Origin: Spirochaetaceae bacterium
Lineage (GTDB): Bacteria; Spirochaetota; Spirochaetia; Treponematales; Breznakiellaceae
Direction: 5' to 3'
Assembly (NCBI GenBank): GCA_031280455.1
Contig: JAITGR010000174.1
Coordinates: forward strand, 1 to 5,337
Length of the DNA stretch: 5,337 nucleotides
How positions within the stretch are numbered: the stretch's first letter is position 1; each line of letters opens with the position of its first letter. A program made the translations under genes and the position numbers. The notes under the pieces are model-generated. The model did no database searches. It saw only the letters and a program-made list of their open reading frames with translations, and was not told where the DNA came from. Positions 1 to 5,337 of the stretch are shown one piece after another.

Positions 1-614
1 AAGTACGCCGCCAGCGCGCCGTCCGGGTTTATGCGCCGCGCCTTTTCCAGGTCGGGCAGCGCGGAGCTTAGTTTGCTTACCAGCGTTTCGTTAAGGAGGG
101 CGAGGAAGGGGAGCGTCAGGTCCAGGTAATCCTGCGACGCGGCGCCGGCGGCTGTGCCTGCGCCCGCGGCAACGTACCGCCCGCTTTCGGCTTCTTTTAT
201 AATTTTGCTGTACCGGTGCGTCTGCGGAAAGTCGATGCGCAGAGAACCGGGGTTCTTTTCGCCGTACACTTTTTCCAGCAGGGTAAGGGCGATGCTGCCC
301 ATAAGCCGGCCAAACTCTGAAGACGCGAGGCCGCGCTGCGTGATGAGCGAGAGCGCCTGTTTGAGCGCGTCCGGCGCGCCGTGTTCCACGAGGGCGCGTA
401 TCTCGTCCGCCGTCCCCCCGCTCTGAACGCGCCCGTCGCCGCCCGTCCGATCCGCGCCGTCCCGCGCCGGCGGAGCGTTGTAATTGTAGCCGACGCGCCG
501 GTACCCGTCGTCAAGGAAGCCTCCCCACTGGCCGCCGTCCTCCGCATACACGCCCCCGTGCCAGCTTATGTCCAAGAAAATCAGAAAAAAAAGCAGGCGA
601 ATTCTCCCTGTCAT
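1..614 (-). CDS. Exported protein, possible tetratricopeptide-repeat protein (N-terminal part, runs off left edge)
   Basis: This open frame starts at the ATG at 614 and is still open at base 1, giving 204 complete residues. It begins MTGRIRLLFFLIFLDISW, a basic start followed by a hydrophobic core, and has a plausible signal peptidase I site after VYA (about residue 24), so it is probably secreted or periplasmic. Residues 25-70 are rich in Gly, Asp and Arg. Residues 68-120 look helical (DEIRALVEHGAPDALKQAL), and residues 184-204 (SALPDLEKARRINPDGALAA) have the Leu/Ala spacing and 'INPD' turn of a tetratricopeptide repeat. I recall similar exported repeat proteins in treponemes, but cannot search. 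An in-frame TAG at 621-623 blocks any longer start, and no good Shine-Dalgarno sequence precedes the ATG. It follows the ABC ATPase gene by 33 bases on the same strand. A role in corrinoid uptake is not shown; it may be a separate unit with its own promoter. The reading frame is convincing, the family call is tentative. Confidence 0.75.
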   Translation of the reverse strand, partial: MTGRIRLLFFLIFLDISWHGGVYAEDGGQWGGFLDDGYRRVGYNYNAPPARDGADRTGGDGRVQSGGTADEIRALVEHGAPDALKQALSLITQRGLASSEFGRLMGSIALTLLEKVYGEKNPGSLRIDFPQTHRYSKIIKEAESGRYVAAGAGTAAGAASQDYLDLTLPFLALLNETLVSKLSSALPDLEKARRINPDGALAAY

Positions 615-622
615 AGACGGCT

Positions 623-651
623 AGTATACCGTTTTAAGGGAAGACAATCAA
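623..651 (-). promoter_or_regulatory. Possible sigma-70-type promoter for the exported protein gene
   Basis: Read on the minus strand, TTGATT (646-651) and TATACT (623-628) are separated by exactly 17 bases. They match the -35 consensus at 4 of 6 and the -10 consensus at 5 of 6 positions. The -35 element overlaps the stop codon of the upstream ATPase gene. Only eight bases separate the -10 box from the ATG at 614, so a transcript started here would have almost no 5' leader. This fits the absence of a ribosome binding site, but such matches also arise by chance. Confidence 0.35.
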
Positions 652-1415
652 TCACGCGCATTGCGCCACTTTTCAAGCGACTCCAGCATAAAGCCCTGGA
701 TGTCAAGGCCGTAGACTGCGTGCAGCGTTTCGCCGGCAAGCACGTCGCCGGGCTTTCCGGCGGCGGCAATCGTGCCGGAGTTCATGAGGATAACGGCGTC
801 GCCAAAATGACGCACCAGATTAAGGTCGTGGAATACGCCGATGAATGTTTTATTGTTTTCACGCGCCCAGGTTTTCAAAAATGTCAGCAGTTCAATCTGG
901 TTTTTCAGGTCAAGGTGATTGGTCGGTTCGTCCAGCAGAATGACGGCGGGGTTTTGCGCCAGCGTTTTTGCCAGAAAAACCCGCTGTAACTGCCCGCCAG
1001 AAAGCTCGTCTATCATACGGTTTTGAAGTTCCCAGAGGTCGAGCCGCTTCAACACAGCGCTGGTTATGGCCTCGTCTTCGGCGGAAAGGTTTTTAAGGAA
1101 ACCGGAAGTGTATGCGTACCGCCCCAGCGCGACGGTTTCCCGCACGGTGTAGGGGAAAAAAATCTGGGAGACCTGAGCCAAAAGGGCGATGTTCTTTGCC
1201 AGTTCTTTGCGGGAAAACGAAGTAACGCTGCGCCCTTCCAGCGTAACCTGCCCCCGGTATGCAATGATATGGGCGATTGATTTTAGAAGCGTGCTTTTTC
1301 CGCAGCCGTTTGGCCCCACGATGCACAGGCTTTCTCCCGCTTTGGCGTTAAAGCTAATGTGGTGAATCACCTCCACGCCGTTGTACCCGGCGCATACATC
1401 GTGTACCGCTACCAT
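648..1415 (-). CDS. ABC transporter ATPase, BtuD/FecE type (corrinoid or iron-chelate import)
   Basis: This is the cytoplasmic ATP-hydrolysing subunit that powers the permease encoded just before it. From the ATG at 1415 it is 255 residues, the usual family size. All nucleotide-binding motifs are intact: Walker A GPNGCGKST (34-42), Q-loop Gln81, signature LSGGQ (138-142), Walker B VILLDEP (158-164), D-loop HLDL (167-170) and switch His196. The 'VILLDEPTNHLDL' block and the 'GLDIQGF' tail fit the siderophore/haem/B12 importer branch. A TTG at 1460 would extend the frame by 15 residues (CGCILGGERRRR...) into the permease gene. I prefer ATG 1415 because it puts Walker A at the usual distance from the start and lies one base after the permease stop, with a weak GGCGGG ribosome site. 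Substrate cannot be read from this subunit; cobalamin is inferred from the operon. The name btuD would fit if that is right. Confidence 0.95.
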   Translation of the reverse strand: MVAVHDVCAGYNGVEVIHHISFNAKAGESLCIVGPNGCGKSTLLKSIAHIIAYRGQVTLEGRSVTSFSRKELAKNIALLAQVSQIFFPYTVRETVALGRYAYTSGFLKNLSAEDEAITSAVLKRLDLWELQNRMIDELSGGQLQRVFLAKTLAQNPAVILLDEPTNHLDLKNQIELLTFLKTWARENNKTFIGVFHDLNLVRHFGDAVILMNSGTIAAAGKPGDVLAGETLHAVYGLDIQGFMLESLEKWRNARD

Positions 1416-1416
1416 G

Positions 1417-2445
1417 TTAGCCCGCCTGCGCCTTTCGCCGCCTAAAATACACCCACACAAAAAACGGCGCGCCTATGAGTGCGGTTATCGCGCCCACCGG
1501 CAGTTCGGAGGGGGAAATAACCGTTCTGGCAATAAGGTCGGTAACGGCCATAAGGGAGCCGCCCAACAGGAACGCCATAGGCACGGCGTACCGGTGGCGG
1601 GAGCCGATGATTTTCCGCGCCGCGTGGGGGGCGATAAGGTCTACAAAGCCGATTACGCCGCTTAACGCGACAGCCGCGCCGCTTAATACCACCGCAAACG
1701 CCAACAGTTTTTTTCGCACCGCTTCGGTTGCCACACCGGCGGATTTCGCCTGCTCTTCACCAAAGGTAAGCATGTCCATTTCCCGTGTGTAGCACATAAC
1801 GCCGGCAAATCCAAGCACGAAAAACGGCAAAATCAGTTTAACGTAGAGCCAGCCCCGCATGGCAAAGCTGCCCATCTGCCAGAGCGTTATGCGTTTAAGC
1901 GCGTCTGAAAAAACGGCGCTGAGGGTCGTCAAGACCGCGCCCACAAAAAGGGAAAAAATCATGCCGCAGAGAATGACGGTATTATTCGACATTGATTTAT
2001 CAAGCAGCGCGGAAAAAGCGATGACGGCAAAAACGGTCGCAAGGCCAAAGGCAAACCCCGCGAGCGGCAGGGTAAAGGCGCCGGCCAATGGCAGCGAAAT
2101 GCCGCTGATGATGATAAGCCCCGCGCCCAGGGACGCGCCGGACGAAACCCCCAAAATGTAGGGCGACGCAAGCGGGTTGCGCAGCACCGACTGGGTAACG
2201 GCGCCGCTTGCGGCAAGAGAGCCGCCGGCGATAAAGGCCAGGAGCACCCGCGGCAGCCGCAGCAGCCAGACGATAGAAACGGTTTTGGGGTCAATGTCGT
2301 GCGGCAGGCCAAGCCCGAAGCATTTATGCCCCAGTATGCGCACGGTGTCCCCAATGCCGATGCCCGAACTGCCGTGGGAAGCGGCGGCGGCGATAATTAC
2401 CAGCGAGCCAATGACGGCAGCCGCAAGGCGGGCGCTATTTTTCAT
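1417..2445 (-). CDS. ABC transporter permease, BtuC/FecCD family
   Basis: This inner-membrane channel subunit would dimerise and carry the ligand from the binding lipoprotein into the cytoplasm. From the ATG at 2445 it has 342 residues, normal for this ten-helix family. Family landmarks are clear: LRLPR (62-66), NPLASPYILGVSSGAS (90-105), WQMGSF (189-194), GFVDLIAPH (266-274) and ELPVGAITALIGAPFF (314-329). Arg63 and Arg66 align with the BtuC arginines (56 and 59 in E. coli) that dock the binding protein. GEEQAKSAGV (229-238) is the cytoplasmic coupling region that meets the ATPase. The Asp in GFVDLIAPH stands where most relatives have Gly. A TTG at 2487 would add 14 residues inside the preceding gene. 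ATG 2445 is preferred because it gives a normal N-terminus and has GGAAG just upstream, although only three bases away. The start overlaps the end of the lipoprotein gene by 11 bases, and the stop is one base before the ATPase start. Confidence 0.95.
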   Translation of the reverse strand: MKNSARLAAAVIGSLVIIAAAASHGSSGIGIGDTVRILGHKCFGLGLPHDIDPKTVSIVWLLRLPRVLLAFIAGGSLAASGAVTQSVLRNPLASPYILGVSSGASLGAGLIIISGISLPLAGAFTLPLAGFAFGLATVFAVIAFSALLDKSMSNNTVILCGMIFSLFVGAVLTTLSAVFSDALKRITLWQMGSFAMRGWLYVKLILPFFVLGFAGVMCYTREMDMLTFGEEQAKSAGVATEAVRKKLLAFAVVLSGAAVALSGVIGFVDLIAPHAARKIIGSRHRYAVPMAFLLGGSLMAVTDLIARTVISPSELPVGAITALIGAPFFVWVYFRRRKAQAG

Positions 2446-3337
2446 AGACTTCCGGGTAAACGGCGCGGGACATTTGCCCCAGCGCAAACGTTATGCGGGT
2501 AGAAGGCCGTACCGAAGAATTGGTATCAATTTGATAAATCCGGTTATGCGCGACGGCGCTTATTTGGTCAAAGCCCGGCCTGCTTTTCAGCTCGCCTATG
2601 GGGTCTTCGATGTAATCGACGTTGGTTAGAATAACGTCGGGGTTGCGGCTGATAATTGATTCCGCGCCGGGGCTGACAATCCAGTTATCGTTGCCAAAAA
2701 TATTCACCGCGCCTATGGTGCGAATCATGTCGTCCAGAAAACTGTCTTTGCCAAACGTAAACATTTCCGGCGCGGCGGAAATTTCAAAATACACGGTTTT
2801 CCGGTTTTCGATTGCCGCCCCAACCAGAGCAATGGCATCAACCTGTGCGCGCATGGAGCGCAGCACCGCCTCACTTTTTTCGGCGCTAACCTGCAAAAGG
2901 TCTGCGATAAAGGCAATGTCCTCGTAAATGTCGTTAATGCTTTTACTCATGGAAATATAGGCCACCGGAATTCCCGTTTCCTGCAGCACGCGGAAGGGGT
3001 CTTCGCCGGTTCCGGTGGCGTTGTGGCCGTTGGCGATAATAAGGTCGGGTTTCAGGCTGATAATTACTTCGGCATCCGGGTAAAAGAAATCGATTAACGT
3101 GGTCCCTGCCGGAATACCTTCTATCTGCGCCGAATGGCGGTCAACGGCAACCAGCTTTTTCGCCATGCCTAAATCGGCGATTATTTCCGTGTTTGAAGGC
3201 GCCATGGAAATGATGCGGTGTACCTGGCCGTTAATAATTATTTTTTTGCCGGTACGGTCAAACAGTTCCCGGTACGGCTCTTTTGAACAGCCGCATACCA
3301 TTATTATTGCGAGTATAAATATTTGTGGTATACGCAT
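2435..3337 (-). CDS. Periplasmic substrate-binding lipoprotein, BtuF/FecB type (probably corrinoid)
   Basis: This lipoprotein would capture the ligand delivered by the outer-membrane receptor and present it to the permease. The preferred ATG at 3337 gives 300 residues. It starts MRIPQIFILAIIMVCGCSKE, a lipoprotein signal with Cys17 the likely lipidated residue (V-C-G before it; Cys15 is a poorer candidate). RIISMAPSNTEIIADLG (41-57) is the hallmark first strand and helix of the BtuF/FecB/FhuD fold, and PDLIIANG (97-104) and NPDVILTN (232-239) are the matching strands of the two lobes. Glu51 and Glu226 align with the two glutamates that pair with permease arginines in BtuF-BtuC. The gene overlaps the preceding one by one base (TGATG). 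An ATG at 3364 would add nine residues, but 3337 has AGGG seven bases upstream and gives a cleaner signal peptide. The family is certain; cobalamin specificity rests on the neighbours. btuF would be a reasonable name. Confidence 0.93.
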   Translation of the reverse strand: MRIPQIFILAIIMVCGCSKEPYRELFDRTGKKIIINGQVHRIISMAPSNTEIIADLGMAKKLVAVDRHSAQIEGIPAGTTLIDFFYPDAEVIISLKPDLIIANGHNATGTGEDPFRVLQETGIPVAYISMSKSINDIYEDIAFIADLLQVSAEKSEAVLRSMRAQVDAIALVGAAIENRKTVYFEISAAPEMFTFGKDSFLDDMIRTIGAVNIFGNDNWIVSPGAESIISRNPDVILTNVDYIEDPIGELKSRPGFDQISAVAHNRIYQIDTNSSVRPSTRITFALGQMSRAVYPEVYEK

Positions 3338-3346
3338 CAGTATACC
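3327..3346 (-). promoter_or_regulatory. Inverted repeat (possible mRNA hairpin) enclosing the lipoprotein start codon
   Basis: A perfect 7-base inverted repeat, GGTATAC and GTATACC, flanks a 6-base loop. On the transcript the loop reads UGAUGC, so it contains both the stop codon of the upstream gene and the AUG at 3337. The 5' arm also takes two bases of the AGGG ribosome site. The stem is mostly A-U and would be easy for an elongating ribosome to melt, which would suit coupling of translation to the upstream gene. The repeat is directly visible; the function is inferred. Confidence 0.45.
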
Positions 3347-3876
3347 CTGCTTGTAAATCGACATTCTTCCACTCCATGAATTTTATTGAGCCACAGGGCC
3401 AGAGAGTAAAAATATCCGGCGTATAAATTGGTAAAATCGAAAAGAATTTCATCAACGTGGTTCCCCTGCTGCCGGCAGCGGCTTAAAAGCCGCACGAGAG
3501 ATTTGCATTTGCATCGTATAACATGACTGTAGGCGGCCTGGGTGCAGCCCTCTGGAATAAAAAACGTAAAGCCGCCGCCTTTGGGGAGGCCGTCCTCCAC
3601 CGCTTTCTGCAGCCGCATGGTTTTTTCGTGGAGCCACGCAAGTTCTTCCGCAGATACCATTACTTTTGTCCGCAGGGAAGGGTTAATGTGGTACATAAGC
3701 TCGTTTATCCGGCTTAAATCACCGGCAAGGTTTTTATCCGCCGCCGTGTCTTTTTCGTTCAGCAGGGAACGTAAAAAACCAATCATGCTGGCAATTTCAT
3801 CGCTTAACAACTCAAAATCGCATTTCAAGTCGGCGGCGTCATCGTATAAAAATGAATAGGCCAAAAATTTACTCAT
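3337..3876 (-). CDS. Cobalamin adenosyltransferase-like protein (PduO fold), divergent and N-terminally short
   Basis: At 179 residues with no signal peptide, this protein is probably cytoplasmic. By hand alignment from memory it follows the PduO/MMAB helical bundle. LLSDEIASMIGFLRSLL (23-39) matches the 'DVDELN..IG.AR.LL' helix, LSRINELMYHINPSL (54-68) the 'IQNDLF.IGA.LA' helix, SAEELAWLHEK (75-85) the 'T.E.V.WLE' helix, and FFIPEG (105-110) then H118..R121 match 'F.LPGG......H..R'. TNLYAGYFYSLALWLNK (149-165) matches the 'NRLSD.LF.LAR' helix. Asp26 and Arg121 preserve the salt-bridge pair known in Lactobacillus PduO. The N-terminal T-R-x-G-D-x-G ATP-binding segment is absent, the usual RRxER after the conserved Arg is reduced to K125...R129, and the Asp of NRLSD is Ala. 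It may bind corrinoid without normal catalysis. The ATGA overlap with the receptor gene and a good AGAGGA site fix the start. The fold call is fairly confident, the activity is not. Confidence 0.72.
   Translation of the reverse strand: MSKFLAYSFLYDDAADLKCDFELLSDEIASMIGFLRSLLNEKDTAADKNLAGDLSRINELMYHINPSLRTKVMVSAEELAWLHEKTMRLQKAVEDGLPKGGGFTFFIPEGCTQAAYSHVIRCKCKSLVRLLSRCRQQGNHVDEILFDFTNLYAGYFYSLALWLNKIHGVEECRFTSRVY
3345..3348 (-). promoter_or_regulatory. Ribosome binding site deciding the lipoprotein start
   Basis: AGGG on the minus strand ends seven bases before the ATG at 3337. This spacing, together with the TGATG junction, favours that start over the ATG at 3364, whose only purine-rich sequence (GGAAGA) abuts the start codon. 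Confidence 0.55.
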
Positions 3877-5337
3877 AGCGTTTCCTCTCGTTCTTTTTCA
3901 ATATGTACATTTATTCCAAGCGTTACGGTAATCCCCGGCATGGGGTAATCCTTAAACGATTGGTACGATTGATTAAGCGCATTGCGAATAACGCCAAATG
4001 CGTTCAAGCGCCTGCCAATTTTTTGATTAACATTGAGCGTCAGCAAAAAATACGGGGGAAGGGTGGCGACAAAACCTTCGGTATACCGCAGGCCGGTGTA
4101 ACTGCCCGCAATGGCGGCGGAACCGGTCTGCCAGGCCAGTTCCAGATGAGCGCCGCCGCGAAAGGCGGGCATATAGGGAATGCGTTTGTCGGCTTCCAGC
4201 GTGTAGCCGTAGGCCAGCAGGTAACTGCTCATGTACTGGCCCGAAAGGGCGCATGACAGGAAGGTACGCGAAGGGCGGCGCAGGGGGAGGACAAACCGCA
4301 CGTTGACATCCAGGCCGTGAAAAAATGAGCCGCCCACGTTTTGGGGCTTCCAGCCGCCTGTGTCCCCGTACCAGTGAATTGAATTGTCGTACCACTGGAC
4401 GTATGCGTTTTGTTCCAGCGTTATCCGCAATCCAGCGGCGGTCATGTGGTTCCAGGCAATGCCGATGTCGCCGCCCCAGCCGTCTTCCGGCTTTAGGCCA
4501 GGGTCGCCCCGCGAGGAGACGTCCTGCCAGTAGAGGTCGGTCAAATCGGGGAATTTAAAGCTGCGGAAATAATTGTTTTTGACAACAATTGCGGAATCCG
4601 GCTTCCAGAGCAGCCCCAGTTTGGGAACCGGAACAAAGCGCCCGCCGCTTTCCGCCGCCAGTTTTATTGAAGGAATTACGGTGAACGCCGGAACCGGCAG
4701 CCATTCAGCGGCCAGGTAGATGCCGCCGTCGTGCCGGTCGTGGAAGGCGGCGGTCTGCACAAAGGCGTACCGGTAATCCCAGCCCGCCCGCAGACTCACC
4801 CTGGAGGCCGGATACCACGCCCAGCGGTTTATCACCGTTAGCGCCTGGGTTTTGTTGGTCATTCCGGCGGAATCGGTATGCTGCACGGCGTGGCTTGCCG
4901 AGGCTTCCATTGCCAGCGTGTCATGGAGGGCGCGGGGCATTTCCAGCATGATATTTTCGCGCGCGGAAATGTCGTATACCTTGTCAAACAATTCCGAATA
5001 GCCGCTTGGGGGAATGTTTTTATCGCCGTAATAAACATTGCCGGTAAGTATCAGTTTTGAAAGATTGCTGAATTCGTTTACTGCCGAAACAGAAAGCCCC
5101 GTGTCCCAGATTTCGTTGCTTTCCTTGCGCCGCCGTCTGCCGTATGGGTCGTCGTACAAAAAGTGGTTGGCCGCGCGGTTGCCAAACCAGGCAGCGGACA
5201 GCGAAAAATTGCCAAGCCCCAGGCCGGCGGAAAGGTTGATGTTTTGGGTGTCGGCCAAATCCAGCCACTGGGCTTCTTGATTGCCAACATTGGGTTGGTA
5301 GTAGCGCCCCGGCAAAGCGGACATGTTGGAAACGCCG
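3873..5337 (-). CDS. TonB-dependent outer-membrane receptor, BtuB-like (C-terminal part, enters from right edge)
   Basis: This is the beta-barrel part of a receptor that would bring a large ligand across the outer membrane using TonB energy. The window holds the last 487 residues; signal peptide, TonB box and most or all of the plug domain are outside. An in-frame Met at 5324 is internal, because the frame is open to the edge. Alternating polar and aromatic strands run throughout. Diagnostic blocks (numbered from the first full window residue) are NYFRSFKFPDLTDLYW (255-270) followed by GDPGLKPEDGW (277-287), the 'FR.P...DLY...GNP.LKPE' signature, and VIRNALNQSYQ...YPMPGITVTLGINVHI (450-479), the family's last strands. 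The protein ends with a charged tail EKEREETL instead of the usual terminal aromatic residue. The TGA stop overlaps the next ATG by four bases. BtuB rather than a siderophore receptor is inferred from the downstream adenosyltransferase-like and BtuF/C/D-type genes. It is probably the first gene of the operon, but its promoter is not in view. Confidence 0.92.
   Translation of the reverse strand, partial: GVSNMSALPGRYYQPNVGNQEAQWLDLADTQNINLSAGLGLGNFSLSAAWFGNRAANHFLYDDPYGRRRRKESNEIWDTGLSVSAVNEFSNLSKLILTGNVYYGDKNIPPSGYSELFDKVYDISARENIMLEMPRALHDTLAMEASASHAVQHTDSAGMTNKTQALTVINRWAWYPASRVSLRAGWDYRYAFVQTAAFHDRHDGGIYLAAEWLPVPAFTVIPSIKLAAESGGRFVPVPKLGLLWKPDSAIVVKNNYFRSFKFPDLTDLYWQDVSSRGDPGLKPEDGWGGDIGIAWNHMTAAGLRITLEQNAYVQWYDNSIHWYGDTGGWKPQNVGGSFFHGLDVNVRFVLPLRRPSRTFLSCALSGQYMSSYLLAYGYTLEADKRIPYMPAFRGGAHLELAWQTGSAAIAGSYTGLRYTEGFVATLPPYFLLTLNVNQKIGRRLNAFGVIRNALNQSYQSFKDYPMPGITVTLGINVHIEKEREETL
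3883..3888 (-). promoter_or_regulatory. Strong ribosome binding site for the adenosyltransferase-like gene
   Basis: AGAGGA on the minus strand lies six bases before the ATG at 3876, inside the last codons of the receptor gene. It is the best Shine-Dalgarno match in the window and supports a real start here rather than read-through from the receptor. Confidence 0.65.

Noticed and set aside
197..547. A 116-codon minus-strand frame with an Arg/Thr/Ser/Ala-rich product
   Set aside because: It is in a different frame from the open frame starting at 614, which has a signal peptide and normal composition; this one looks like its shadow.
654..668. Short GCGC-AAT-GCGC inverted repeat near the end of the ATPase gene, considered as a terminator
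   Set aside because: The stem is only about four base pairs, lies before the stop codon, and no T-run follows it on the minus strand.
381..989. A 202-codon plus-strand open frame antisense to the ATPase and exported-protein genes
   Set aside because: It spans two well-supported genes on the other strand, has no recognisable domain or credible signal, and such antisense frames are common in sequence of this composition.
1416..1460. TTG at 1460 as the ATPase start
   Set aside because: It would add 15 untypical Arg/Cys/Gly-rich residues inside the permease gene and push Walker A further from the N-terminus than is usual; the ATG at 1415 fits better.
2177..2629. A 150-codon plus-strand open frame opposite the permease and lipoprotein genes
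   Set aside because: The translation is low-complexity and Arg/Pro/Ala-rich, without motifs, and lies wholly opposite strongly supported genes.
3339..3344. TATACT before the lipoprotein start, considered as an internal -10 promoter box
   Set aside because: No acceptable -35 sequence is found at 16-18 bases upstream, and a transcript from it would lack the ribosome site; the sequence is better explained as part of the inverted repeat.
5322..5324. In-frame ATG at 5324 as the true start of the receptor
   Set aside because: The frame continues open to the window edge (G-V-S-N before the Met), there is no signal peptide after it, and the family needs a plug domain upstream.

Overview
The window (about 53% G+C by eye, essentially gap-free coding) reads entirely from right to left. 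Every gene I can support lies on the minus strand. It most resembles a Gram-negative or diderm bacterium because it encodes a TonB-dependent outer-membrane receptor. The last gene's style (Sec signal peptide, Gly-rich N-terminus, a C-terminal segment like a tetratricopeptide repeat) and the relaxed lipobox remind me of spirochaetes, particularly treponemes of insect guts. That taxonomic guess is from memory and only moderately supported.

Layout in transcription order: (1) the C-terminal 487 residues of a TonB-dependent, BtuB-like outer-membrane receptor, entering from the right edge; (2) a 179-residue protein that matches, by my hand alignment, the helical-bundle fold of PduO-type cob(I)alamin adenosyltransferases, but lacks the N-terminal ATP-binding segment and several catalytic residues; (3) a periplasmic BtuF/FecB-type binding lipoprotein; (4) a BtuC/FecCD-type permease; (5) a BtuD/FecE-type ATPase; (6) after a 33-base gap, the N-terminal 204 residues of an exported protein that may carry tetratricopeptide repeats, running off the left edge.

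Genes 1 to 5 are packed head to tail (4-base overlap, 1-base overlap, 11-base overlap, 1-base gap) and almost certainly form one operon with translational coupling. Together they make a near-complete import route: receptor across the outer membrane, lipoprotein capture in the periplasm, and an ABC transporter across the inner membrane. The adenosyltransferase-like protein points to a corrinoid (vitamin B12 family) substrate rather than a ferric siderophore or haem. The TonB/ExbB/ExbD energy module is not in the window, and any cobalamin riboswitch would lie upstream of the receptor, outside the right edge.

The most interesting items are the degenerate adenosyltransferase-like protein with its cysteine/histidine cluster, a perfect inverted repeat whose loop holds the stop/start junction of genes 2 and 3, and a possible promoter placed so close to the start of gene 6 that its transcript would be leaderless or nearly so. 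No RNA genes, mobile elements, CRISPR arrays or convincing terminators were seen, and there is no stretch over 300 bases without a gene.
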